From NCBI RefSeq assembly GCF_000004825.1, contig NW_008805065.1:868001-932000 (forward strand): DNA of 64,000 bases, written 5' to 3'. Shown here in pieces: positions 34,803-46,054 of this stretch (position 1 is the first letter of the stretch; every line of letters begins with the position of its first letter). A program made the translations under genes and the position numbers. The stretch is from Heterostelium album PN500 (Eukaryota; Evosea; Eumycetozoa; Acytosteliales; Acytosteliaceae). Under the pieces are notes generated by a model, which was given only the letters and a program-made list of their open reading frames with translations, ran no database searches and was not told the origin of the DNA.

Positions 34803-36878
34803 ATTGAGTTGTTATTGTTAGTTGTTGGTTGTTGTTTAATCAGAGGTAAAAGTAGAGTAGAGTAGAGAATTGAAGAGAAGAAGAAAGAGGATATAAGAAA
34901 GAGCAGAGAGACTTGTGATTTCTTATGGGTGTTGGTTTTGATATCATTTATATAATGGTCATGTATCATATCATATCATATTAATAACCAAACAACAACA
35001 AACAACAACAACCAAACAACAACAAAGCAAATTAAAATCCAAACAACAACAAACATACATACATACATATAGAATAATGATAATAAAATTTATTTTTACA
35101 ATTTAAGAGAACTATATTTATATATAAATATATGGTGGGTGTAGTAGTGAGTGAGTGCCTTTGGTTATCGTAATAACATTTACTTACATCTCTTTGTTTT
35201 TCAACAGAGGAGTACGTACGGGTTGTGTGTGTGTTTTTGTGTGTTATAGATTGCTAATAGTAGTAATAATTAAAAATAGTGTGTGTTGTGTGTTTTAGTA
35301 TGTGTGGTGGTGGTGGTGTGTTGAAATGGTAATATGTCAATCAATAAAAACACCTAATATAACAGTTTTAGTAGTAGTAAGAAATTTTAATAAAATAAAA
35401 AGTTTAATAATTAATTTTTTTTTAATATTAAAAAGAGTGTTGTTGATACTGATAATAATACTGTTTTTCAATAATAATCATAATGTTGTGGTGTTTTTTT
35501 TCTTTTTTATATATTTCTTTTTATTTTATATACAATTAATTTAATATAATGATAAAATATAAATAAATTATTTTTTTTGGGTATAAAAAATAAATAAAAA
35601 AAACAACAGAAGTTAATTTAAATCACAATCATATATATATATATTTGTAATAATTGATTCAATGATACACCACAACTCTTTTTTTTGTTTATTTTCTAAA
35701 TTTTAGATGCGAGGAAGAAAGATATTATTTGTGTGAAGTTCCCATCTATCTTATCTTATACATTTAAATAGAGAATAATAAATTGTTACTATTATACAAA
35801 AAAAGAAATAAAAAACAAATATTTTTGAAATATTGAAAAAAAAAAAAAAAAAACACAAGTTCAAAAAAAAAAAAAATGAAAATAAATGAAAAACAAAAAT
35901 AAAAGGGAAATACCAAATTAGGAAATTTGGAGAATAAGTTCTTAGAAAGAAAATTTGACAAACCCTCAACATATATAGGCACGGTATGGTGGTGAGGATG
36001 TCCCGGGACATAAACAACTAACTACATTCACTCACAACAAAGGAATTAATTATGTGGGGAGGCTTCACAAATTGTGTGTGTTTAGACTGACCAATAATTA
36101 ATTAAATTTCAAGATAAATAAGTAAAACCTTGTTGAACAAACACACACCACTATCACCATACATTATATATATACCTCACCACGCTCCTGAGACAACTCT
36201 GTTAAGCATACACACGATATCATAATATTTAAATTGTTGATATCTATGATAAAAATAAGTTTGAATTACTTGACCTACACACTTTCTTATTATTCTTTTT
36301 TACATGAGAAAATAAATTAATTGATCAATATTCTTGTAAAAGTAAAGAAAACCTTTACTTTATGTGAATACCACTACGAAAAGTAGAATTTCTATTATCC
36401 ATTCTTGAAAATAAAGACAAATTAAGTTCGGTGCTTTTTTTTTTTTAGTTAGTATAAATACGGTTCCTAACGATGAACGTACAATTGTGCCTACTCAAAG
36501 TAAAGGTCACTGGTTTCAATACCAAATTCGGTAAAGTTTTTAAAATTACCAGGATTAAGGAAATTCGCCTTTCGTAATAGTTGCACGAAAAAAACAACCA
36601 ACAACCAAAAGAGGTATGTATTCGTTTACTACCATATTAAATATAAAACAAGATACCCAAAACAAGTTAAATCAATTAAATTTAATTGAAACGTATAACT
36701 TCGCTTTAAAGATAAAAAATTATAATTTTTTAAAAAAAAAAAAAGTAACAATTTATTGTTTTTTGTTTAATATGGTTGATTCTAGCAAAACAATAATAAC
36801 TAGATTTGGTGAGTGTTTGTTTTTTTGGTTGTTCAAAAAAAAATATATATAAAAATATAATATTTTCTTTTTTTTTTT
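34271..36878. other. Long AT-rich region upstream of regA
   Basis: About 2.6 kb between the regA start and the DIS3L2 stop (same strand), one of the two longest gaps here. It contains long poly-T and TAA/TTA runs (poly-T at about 34769-34801), CAACAA-rich stretches at 34985-35050 and a GTGTGT patch at 35220-35320. On the - strand a consensus donor (GATGTAAGTAAATG, about 35190) suggests a regA 5' UTR intron. The part at 36440-36880 has a TATA-like element and short plus-strand frames described separately. No RNA gene is recognised. Confidence 0.45.
36452..36863 (+). other. Candidate short transcription unit (uncertain)
   Basis: An AGTATAAATAC element (about 36451-36461) has the core of the TATA-like motif of the LysM gene. 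A 34-codon ATG frame follows at 36473-36577 (MNVQLCLLKVKVTGFNTKFG...), with mixed rather than A/T-biased codons. At about 36612 there is a GAG/GTATGT donor-like site after a CAACC-rich leader-like stretch. At 36772-36808 a short ATG exon (MVDSSKTIITRF) ends in a GTGAGT donor. The downstream T-tract plus TAG at 36884 would run antisense into DIS3L2, so chance is a real alternative. I call no protein. Confidence 0.25.
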
Positions 36879-39800
36879 TTAGTTACCAACATAAAGTGGA
36901 TGCATAAGTGTACAACGTGTGTCGATTGGGAATTTTGTTTTGTCTACTGTAATCTTTACTTTGACAGTAGAGAGCTGTTTGTATTCCTGTGTGATCTTTT
37001 CGTCGTTCAAATCCATTCCAGGCCATACAACATAGTTGGTGTCGACCTCCTTGTTGTAGCTGTGTGAAATGATTTGTCCATCGGTCTGGAGATCTTCGAG
37101 GTAGATACGTTGTTCAGTGCCAAACATCGGGACGATAACACTAAGGAACTGTGGACCACCATTGAGAACGACGGCATCGGTGATTGTAAGCGAGTTCTGG
37201 AGCAACACGCAGAGGAACACTTTGTCACTGCGCTCCTGTGCCTTACGTGAATTCAACTTCTTCTCATTGCAATTCTTGGTGATGATGGCGACCTGTTCGG
37301 TCGAGGGAACACCGGCAACTTGGAAGTTCTCAATGTTGGCAGCTTCGGCGCGCTCCACTTGAATGGAGAGCTCGAGAAGTCTGTGCACAATGATATCGGC
37401 ATATCTACGAATGGGCGATGTAAAGTGAGTGTAGTGGTCGACGTTGAGCGCATAGTGGTGCCAGAGATCCTCCTCTTCGGAGCCGGTACAGAAATACTCG
37501 GCCAAACGCATCGAGCGAATCGACATGATCTGGATTGCAGCGAATACATTGGGGCTGTCTTTGAGTTGTTCACGCAGTGCTTTAACGGAGCTTCCAAAGC
37601 TGCTGACGTCGGATGGATCCACCTCCCAACCGTGTTGATTACAGAACTGGATGAACTGCTCGAGTTTTCTGGGATTTGGATTGGGGTGACGACGCAACAG
37701 TGCATTCGCTGGGAAGTATTTGGCAATGCGAGTTGCCACCTGCATATTTGCCAACAACATAAACTCCTCTACCAAATGATTGGATTCGTAGATCGGGTAG
37801 ATCTTTGTGGAGATTGGATTTCCCTTTGGATCCAACTCGAATGCCAGCTTTGTTGGGTGAATGTTGAATGCACCGTTGTCCATACGCGATTGTCTGAGTC
37901 GCTTTGCAATCTCGCGGAGATTCATGACCGACTCTACAACGGTTTGGACATGCTCCGGTGTGTCTGGACCAAGAATTGGCTTGATTTGTGCTGGTAGCAG
38001 ACCGTCCTTCCAGGAGGTATTGATCTTTCCATCGATGATGGTCTGTGCAATTCCATAGGTAAGTCTGCACGCCGACTTGATAACCGATCGACCAAACCAC
38101 TCTCCCAACACTTTTCCTTCTGGGGAGAGTGTCCAAATCACAGAGAAAGCAAATCTCTCCACTCCATAGTTGAGCGAGCATAACTCCTCTGACAATAGCG
38201 ATGGTAACATTGGAATTGCTTTTTGTACGAGATACACTGTGGTGGCACGTTGTTGAGCCGATAGATCAAGTGCAGTGCCGGGCTTGACGAAATGTGAGAC
38301 GTCGGCAATGTGAACACCGACCTGGAAGTTACCATCCGGCAGACGAACACACGACAGTGCATCGTCTAGATCCTTGGCAGTGTCGGGATCGATTGAAACG
38401 ATCACTTCATTTCGGAGATCACGACGTTGAGCCAAGTCCTGTGGTGTGATATGCCACTGGCTGGCGTTCTGAATCTTTGGCAAACAGTCCATCACCTCAC
38501 GTGAGAATGCATTGGTATCGACACCGTACTCCTTGAGCAGAGCCCTGGTTTCCGGCTCGATTTCACCACACTCACCAAAGAGTGAGTGGAACGAACCAAT
38601 TGGAAGAATCGAAGAATCCTTCCAAGCAGTGTAGTTGACCGACACCAACGATGTCTTGTACTTGTCGGGATTCGATCTAAACTCTGGAATCGACTCTTTG
38701 AAAATCAAACATCTTGGAAGGCAGCCATCCATCGGTGTGAAATTAGCAAAAGTCGAATTAGTTGGATCGTTCTACAAATGATTATTAATATTTGTTTAGT
38801 TAATAAAATTATATATATTAAAAGAGAAAGATATTTAACAAACTAATTTAAACTTACTGAAATCAAACCAATATGATTCTTTGAATGACGAACTTCAAGA
38901 ATATGAACAACTCTACATGTTACAAACTGATTATTCTTACTTCCTTTGTCAATGAATGATTGAAGTTGCTTCAAGTTTTGTCTTTGACCTTTAACAATTT
39001 CAACCTTTGATGATGTTTTTACATTGGTGAGTAATGATTTCTTTGGAGTTGTTGAAGTAGTAGTTGTTGTTGTGGTAGTTGTTGTTGGGGATGGAATAAC
39101 AACGAAATCATCTTCATTCAAATCGTCATTGTTGTTGTTGTTGTTGTTTCTACCAACAACATCTTCACGAATGATAATCTCATCATCATTATCAGATGAA
39201 GTGGAGCTGTCAGATACAGAAATTGGCGATTGAAGTGCAACCAACTCTGCTTCATCACGTTGTTGTAGACTTAGGTTGGAGAGTGACGATCTCAATACTA
39301 TGGTACCTTCATCTTCACCACCCATATCGGTTGTATCCTTGATGGCAGCCAACTCCAAGTCACTGTCCTCATCGTCGTCGGTCAGCTGAATGTCATGATG
39401 CTGACCAACTTTGTTTCTAGCAGAGGTATCTTCTTCTTCGTCTTTTCCAGACGATCTATTCTTCCACTGCTCGTCGGGTAGAATCTCAAATACAACAATG
39501 TCCGTGTGGAATGCACGATTTCTAAACTTGAGACCATCGCAGAACAAGTCATTGTCAACTCCATCGACAGTAACATAAGCATCGTTATATTTCTTTGGAT
39601 TCACACGTAGTTGTCCATAGAAATACTTTGATGTGGACAATCCTTTCTCAACCTCTTCAATGGTTACATGTGCAGGAAATCTTGCCTTTCGTTTTCTCTT
39701 TTGTTGATCATCTCCAGCACTTTTCTTTGACTGTTGTTGTTGCTGTGGTTGTGATTGTTTGTTCTTAGTCTCATCTTTCTCTTTCTTTGGCTTTGACTTT

Positions 39801-40762
39801 GACTTCTTGGCTTTTGGTTGTTTAGCTGGTACAACGGCAGCAGTATTGTTGTTATCAGCTTGTTGCTTTTCAACAACAACATTGTTCTTTGGTTTCTTTT
39901 CTTTCTTTTGTTTTAGTTGTTTTGCTGTATTTGGTTGTTGTTGTTGTTGTACTTGTTGTTGTTGTTGTGGTTGTGGTTGAGCAACGGGTTTTGGTTGACT
40001 AGCAACTGGCATTGGAAGAGGTGGAAGATGTACTTGAGTGAATCCTTTTTGTACAACAACGATTGGATCTTGGGGTTGATTAACTATTGGTTGTTGTTGC
40101 TGTTGTGGCAGTGGTTGTTGTTGTTGAACTTGTTGTTGTTTCTTTGGAGCCTTAGGTTGCTTCGGTTGCTTTGGCTCTTTTGGTTGCTTTGGTTCCTTTG
40201 GTTGTTTCGGTTGTTTTGGCTCCCTGGGTTGTTTTGGTTGTTTTGGTTCCTTTGGTTGCTTGGGAACAATAACTGGGTTTGCTTGATCGACATTGGTAGC
40301 TTCACCACCTTCAACGTGTGCACCTTCTTCTGGCTTCATTTTGGGTGCTTCCTTTTGTTGTTTTGGCTGTTTAGGTTGTTTTGGAACTATTTGCTTTGGT
40401 TTTTGTTGTTTTTGTTGTTGTTGTTGTTGAAGTGGTGTTTGTTGTTGTTGCTGTTGTTCACCGTCATTTGGTTCATTTAATTGCTTTGGTACCTTTGGTT
40501 GTCTAGGTTGCTTTGGTTCTTTTGGTTGTTTAGGTTCCTTTGGTTCCTTTGGTACTTTTGGTTCTCTTGGTTGTCTAGGTTGTCTAGGTTCTTTTGGAAT
40601 ATTATTCTTTGGTGGCTTTGGGAATGATTGTGAGATAGCATTATGTCTAACATGATTCTCTACGTGCTTGCTACTATCATTATAAAGTGGTGGTACATCT
40701 GACTTTTCATCTTTTGTTAAAGATGAACTAGTTGTTGTTGTTGTTGTTGTTGTATTTGACAT
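36879..40762 (-). CDS. DIS3L2-type 3'-5' exoribonuclease (RNB family)
   Basis: Two exons (40762-38858, 38771-36879) in phase 0 give 1265 residues. The N-terminal ~330 residues are low complexity: a Thr tract, then PKQPKEPKQP-type repeats and Gln tracts. Next comes the first cold-shock region (VTIEEVEKGLSTSKYFYGQLRVNPKKYNDAYV ... GLKFRNRAFHTDIVVFEILP), which matches DIS3L2 rather than DIS3, and there is no PIN domain. A long acidic insertion separates it from CSD2. The RNB domain has SIDPDTAKDLDDALS with the catalytic Asp cluster, then HIADVSHFV and HYTHFTSPIRRYADIIVHRLL, followed by an S1-like end. DIS3L2 degrades oligouridylated RNAs 3' to 5' in the cytoplasm without the exosome. The catalytic residues look intact. 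SSD1-like proteins are a less likely alternative because those lack the Asp cluster. Confidence 0.93.
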
Positions 40763-42059
40763 TATTTACTCTAATATATGTATGTTTACTATTGCTATTG
40801 ATATTGATATGAATATGATTGATATTATAAAAAATCGGTATTATTATTATAATTGTTATTATTATTATTATTGTTGTAATGCTTTTTAAATGTTTAGTTT
40901 TTATATACAATTTATTTATTATTACAAAAATAAGGTGTATGTTATATCTTAATTATAATATAATAATAATAATGTTAATATCAATTGATTCATTTCATTT
41001 TTGTTTTAAAGTTTGATCGTGATCAAAATCAAACTTTCTAATCATTTCACATATCAATGACTAAATTTAGTAAATAACTAATTAATTACATACATATAAA
41101 AAATAGATTAACTTTCTTTAAAAAAATGTAAGATTAATCCAATTTATTACTTTTAAAATTCTTATTCTGTTTTTTTTTTTCAATTTAAATTTTGTTGTGA
41201 GAACAAAACCAACCCAACAATCAATAAAATTAATATTTTTTTTAAAAAACTGGAATAATAATTATATGCGAAATTATTAAGATTAGTGCATGCATCAAGT
41301 TTTTCAATTTTTCTAGTTTTTTTATTAGATTTTGTCTAACATGTAAGTCGTAAGAATTCAAAAATGCGGTTCAAAAATATATTGTTCTAATTGAATAAAA
41401 TTAGAGTATTCTATTTTGTTTTTAAAATTCTCTACCATCAAAAACAAGAGATAAGATTTTAAAAAAAATTATATTTAAATGAAGTTTAAAAATATGTAAT
41501 TTGAGAGTTTCACTTAAATCTAATGTCAAATTACATACTTTTTAAATAAGTTTAGAACAATGTTCAACACGTTTCACCCTTTAACTGAAATAATGAAAGT
41601 GAAAAAGTAACAAAGCATCGCAATCTTCATGGCGTATTGTTTCAAATTTTATATAAATTGAAACTGTAAATTTAGTTTTATTGTTTGTAATATTACAATA
41701 ATATAGTTGCAACTCTATGATGGTGTAAAATAAACTTGTCCTTTCTTTTTGTAAAAAAACTTAGAGCTATCTGGAGAATAAATGAAGGTGTCACTTTATA
41801 TTCTTTTATAGTATTATTTTTAAGTAAAATCGTGTGGAAAGTGGTAGAAGTGGTACGCTAGTAGGTGCAATTTAACTAATATTTAATTTAATTGTTTGTG
41901 TTTTGATAATGAAGAATCAATAGAAATGGTATTAATATTGGAGGTATAATGTTATTAAAATTAAAATTTTTTATTTCAATTCTTATCAAAATTAAAAAAG
42001 TTTTGTTAAAATTCTAAATTGGAGTTAAAACATAATAATATGAATGAATTACATGTATT
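40763..42059. other. Intergenic, AT-rich, with a perfect-to-near-perfect hairpin
   Basis: This is the 5' flank of the DIS3L2 gene plus the 3' flank of the pseudogene. It is mostly AT-rich unstructured sequence, with a roughly 20-bp-stem hairpin at 41485-41546 (listed separately). I find no frame, tRNA box pair or other RNA signature. Confidence 0.45.
41485..41546. repeat. Inverted repeat / hairpin, about 20-bp arms
   Basis: The left arm is TTTAAAAATATGTAATTTGA (about 41485-41504). The right arm (41526-41546) is its reverse complement with one extra base (TCAAATTACATACTTTTTAAA). They are separated by a 21-base spacer. Confidence 0.8.
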
Positions 42060-42552
42060 TTATTTATGACCAATTTCTTTAACTAATCTACCGGACCATG
42101 GACACCTAAGACATCCAGGTAAGAACTAAATTATGATAAAGTTTTCAATTAAAATTTGTTTAATCTTTTTATAAAGAGGAGTATTTAAAAGAATACTTAC
42201 AGGACCACATGCTTCATCTAAATGCTCTTCTACATAACCTGTGCTGGCATCGCAAACTTCAATTGCGACATCAAAAAATGAAATTGTTTCTGAGGCCAAA
42301 TGGAAACTGTATGTTGGGTTATAATCAGCTCTGGTTTTTTTAATTCTTCATGAAATGTGGACGTACATCAATAGATCCTTCAATCAAACCTCTGGCATGT
42401 TTAATTTTTTCTTCATCAATTAGTTAGATGATAAATCCAGTTTTACCATGAGCATCGGCGGTTTCGAAGTATGCTGGTTTAATGTCGCCAGCAGATGCAA
42501 AATAGGCAAAAACAGTCAAAACAACTATTAACAAAATGATTGAAAATTTCAT
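42060..42552 (-). pseudogene. Small secreted BP74-like protein gene, apparently a pseudogene
   Basis: The gene starts MKFSIILLIVVLTVFAYFASAG (signal peptide) and continues DIKPAYFETADAHGKTGFII. It then meets an in-frame TAA at about 42422 where family members would have Lys, and resumes LIDEEKIKHARGLIEGSID. A shift of frame near an A-run at about 42341-42347 follows, and the reading then resumes RADYNPTYSFHLASETISFF and DVAIEVCDASTGYVEEHLDEACGP. A normal intron (42200 to about 42136) leads to FLPGCLRCPWSGRLVKEIGHK and a stop. From memory the phrases PAYF...GKT, YNP.YSFHL, FFDVAIEVCDAS.YVEEHLDE and LPGC..CPW are those of BP74-type N-terminal domains. A TATA-like element (AGTATAAATACC, about 42633-42644) remains upstream. 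A very short intron could explain the second defect only in part; an assembly error is the main alternative. Confidence 0.7.
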
Positions 42553-43143
42553 TTCTTTAAGTAATTTAGATATCTATAATAAAATGATTTATGATTTGGT
42601 TTGAATGATATTCTAAACAATTCTTTTGATAGGTATTTATACTTTTATTATAATTATGAGTTTATTTGAATATTGTTAAGATTATTTAATTTCTTATGAT
42701 CCTCAAAGAATAAAAACTGTATTTCTATTCAAATTTATAGAGATATTAAATTCATTCTAAATCTGAGGAATTGTGTAAATTGTCATAATTGAGGTTGATA
42801 GGTGAGGTGAGCCATTTCGTTTAAACACAAGGGTCAAAAAAAACAGAAAATCAAGCTGAAGTAGTTTTCTAGACCTAGAATACGCACTCAGAGATCGATT
42901 CACAAATGAAATACTCTAATTTTGAAACAGAAAACACTAAGATATATAATTAAGGTGAATTGATACATCTTGGGATACCATTCAGACTTGAAGTTTAATT
43001 TACCATATTTTAAAATCTTACTTTATCAAATGTTTTGCTCATAAGTTTTAAACTTCCCTCGCAAATTTAAAAAAATTAAAATGAAAGAAAAGAAAATTAA
43101 AACACTCATTTATCTATAAATATTCACTTAATTAATTAGAATA
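42553..43143. other. Divergent intergenic region
   Basis: AT-rich DNA of about 590 bp between the pseudogene and the ASH2 gene. It contains the TATA-like AAGTATAAATAC on the - strand near 42633-42644. Nothing else is recognised. Confidence 0.45.
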
Positions 43144-45925
43144 ATGAATGAAAATGAACAATATAATAACAATAATAACAATAATATGCAAGGTGGTGTA
43201 GCTGATGAAGACGATGAAGATGTTAATATAGAGGATGACGATTATGTCTTGGTGGCAGCGGCAGCGGCAGCACAACAACAACAGCAACAACAAAGAAACA
43301 CAATGCAAGATGATACCGAAGAGAATAATCCTTATTCTACAATGTCATTCAGTAGTACCAGTAACACTCCATCCATCTTAAACAGCTTTGAGAATAGCTA
43401 TAAGAATGAACTATATTATTCACCAAGTTTATCAAATACTGACATTATGAATAATAATAATAATAATGATAACAATAACAACAATAGTAATATTAAGACT
43501 AACAATAATAACAATAATAACAATAACAATAGCAACACAATATCTTCAGATAATAATCATAATAATAATAATAACGGTCATGTTGATATTGGTGGTGGCA
43601 ATAATAACAATAATGGCGATGATATAAACAATCAATCTACATCTGGAAGATATCGTTTGCTCTACTCTGATAACAACATTGACAACAATGATAATATCTA
43701 TCATCAATATAGTGCTACGTCTTCATCTTCTATATATTCTGTTGAGAGTAGTACAACTACTAGTAGTAGTAGCAGTAATATTAAGAATAATAATGATATG
43801 AATATAGATATTGGTTATCTATCAGTACAGCAACAGGACCAACAACAACAACAACAACAACCAAGTAGTAGTAGTAGTCATAGAAATAAATTAATAGAGT
43901 ATGAAGAAGAGGAAGAAGAAGAGTTTACAGTTGTAAAACCAAGAACGATAACAAGAGATGAATTATACTCTTCACCATCACCACCTCGACCTACATCTTC
44001 ATCTATATCAACTAATGATACGACATCAACGTCATCATCTTCAAATACCAAAAACAAAAAGAAATCATCACCTAAATTTAATTTAAAGAAATCACCTTCT
44101 CTTGATAATAGTAATCTTAATACATTACATTCACAGACATTGACGACACCTACACCTTCAACAACAGATAGTAATATTGAAACTGCTGACAAACAACAAC
44201 AACAACAACCACCACCACCACCACCACAAACACAAGTAATATTAAAATTACCATATGATGTAAGATATATAATGAAAGATCTTTATTATTTATTGTTACT
44301 TACTTTTATATTAATATAATAATGTTAATTAAATTGATTGTATATAGTTAAATAGTTTACATTGGGATTTGGATCATCTTTCAAATGAAGAAGCTATCTA
44401 TTGTTACTGTGGAAAAGATCTAGATAAAAAGATGGTTAGATGTGATCTATGTTTGCAGATATTTCATTTCGATTGTGTGAAACTACTGGAGGGATCGGAC
44501 CAGATCATCGGTGACTGGGTCTATAGATTCAGCTGTTCAGTTTGCACCAAAGGAAGAGAGTCATTCGAGAGATTCGCAAAGAACTGGGTAGATGTATTGG
44601 AAATAGTTTTATACAACTTGGCATTGTCACATCCAAACAGAGCATACTTTCATCTCGACGATGAAATCATACCAATGATCGATCAAAATTGGCATCTATT
44701 ATGTAGTGATAAAAAGAGTAACTATCTAATTCCAACAAATCTATAACTTAAACTAACTTACTTTCTTTATTATATAATATAATATTATCAATGATCATTT
44801 AGAAAAAGTAAATTGGTTTAAACAATTACAACCTGCATTAACCAATGGACATATATTTAAACAAGGTGATATCAATATTGGAAAACCTGGATATTGGGCA
44901 TTGGGAACATTACAACTTGTACTCAAAGATAATCCTACTTTCAAAGATAAAGTATTGGCACCGATCAACAAGAAGAAAAAGAGAAAATCTTCATCGTCTC
45001 AAGAAAAAAGAGTGAGTAGCTAGCTTGTTATTACATAACAAAGAATAACAAAGAATAATAATAGGTTATTAATATTGTTTTTAATTTTATCTATTTTAAT
45101 ACAATTTGTTTGTGTGTGTAGTTTAAACATTTAACAAAATTATTATTGATACCTTTGAAAGAATCCAATTTCGTTCCGACCATTGAATATGATAGGCTGT
45201 GCGTTGCCATTCAGAATTCAGCACCACAAATTGTTATTGAAGAGAATGGTATGGTTGCAAAGAGTTTGAAAGGATATAGAATGGCAAAAGCTTCGTTTCC
45301 ATGTATTACTGGCAGTTGGTATTTCGAGATTGAGGTGGTTGGCAATGCAGGAAGTTCGCGTCTTGGTTGGTCGACTTTCCGTGGTGATAAACAAGCGAAT
45401 GTAGGATACGACCAATTCAGCTACGGCTACAGAAGTCAACAGGGTGATATCTTTCATTGTGCCAAGAGCAAGCCGTACGGTGAATCGTATGCAGTTGGCG
45501 ATGTCCTAGGATTCTACATACATCTGCCGCTGAAGAATGCGCCATTCGAGGTGTTTGACAACAAGGTCGATCCTCTTAAGATCTACGAGATGATAAGCGA
45601 CGAGCTGGATACGGAGCAACCGGAAACTGTTGAGGGCAGTGAGATTCGATTCTTTAAGAATGGCCGCTCTCCAGGTGTTGCATTCACCAACATCGGTCGA
45701 GGAATGTATTATCCGGCCGCTTCGATGTATATGGGGGCATCGGTTCGATTCAATTTTGGACCGACATTCAAATTCCCACCACAAGGTCTTACCACTCCGT
45801 TCCGTCCGTTTTGCGAAACTGTAAAATTAACTCCAAACTCCAATACAACCATCATCACCAGTAATCTTAATGATAATCTTCATCATCAGAATGATGACGA
45901 CGACGATATGATGATAAGTGATTAA
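43144..45925 (+). CDS. ash2: ASH2 homologue (COMPASS/Set1 complex subunit)
   Basis: Four exons (43144-44259, 44348-44717, 44803-45011, 45122-45925), all in phase, give 832 residues. The N-terminal ~370 residues are disordered Asn-, Gln- and Ser-tract sequence with an Ala/Gln run. Exon 2 begins the conserved part: an atypical PHD-like zinc module (AIYCYCGKDLDKKMVRCDLCLQIFHFDCVKLLEG ... FSCSVC) joined to the ASH2L winged helix (NWVDVLEIVLYNLALSHPNRAYFHLDDEIIPMIDQNWHLLC ... NIGKPGYWALG). After a basic linker (KKKKRKSSSS) comes the SPRY domain, with GSWYFEIEV, SRLGWST, GYDQFSYGYRSQQGDIFH, VGDVLGFYIHLP and FFKNGRSPGVAF. ASH2 works with WDR5, RBBP5, DPY30 and Set1 to methylate histone H3 Lys4. It is convergent with the spartin-like gene, 129 bp away. 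Confidence 0.95.
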
Positions 45926-46054
45926 TAGCCAATTCATTCGTTTACATTGTAACAAATTAAAATAAAGTTTAAACAACGTTATGTTTATTTACTTCATTTG
46001 AAAAATAATACTGTATTACTACAATGAATCTATATAGATTCAACTTTTTATTTT

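Noticed and set aside
36490-36560. Possible tRNA (a GGTTTCAATACC B-box-like string)
   Set aside because: No matching A box or cloverleaf pairing at the right spacing; the segment reads better as a short frame.
39759-40480. Plus-strand Cys/Leu/Trp-rich frames
   Set aside because: Antisense of the low-complexity N-terminus of the DIS3L2-type gene.
43878-44192. 104-codon minus-strand frame
   Set aside because: Antisense of the disordered N-terminal exon of the ASH2 gene.
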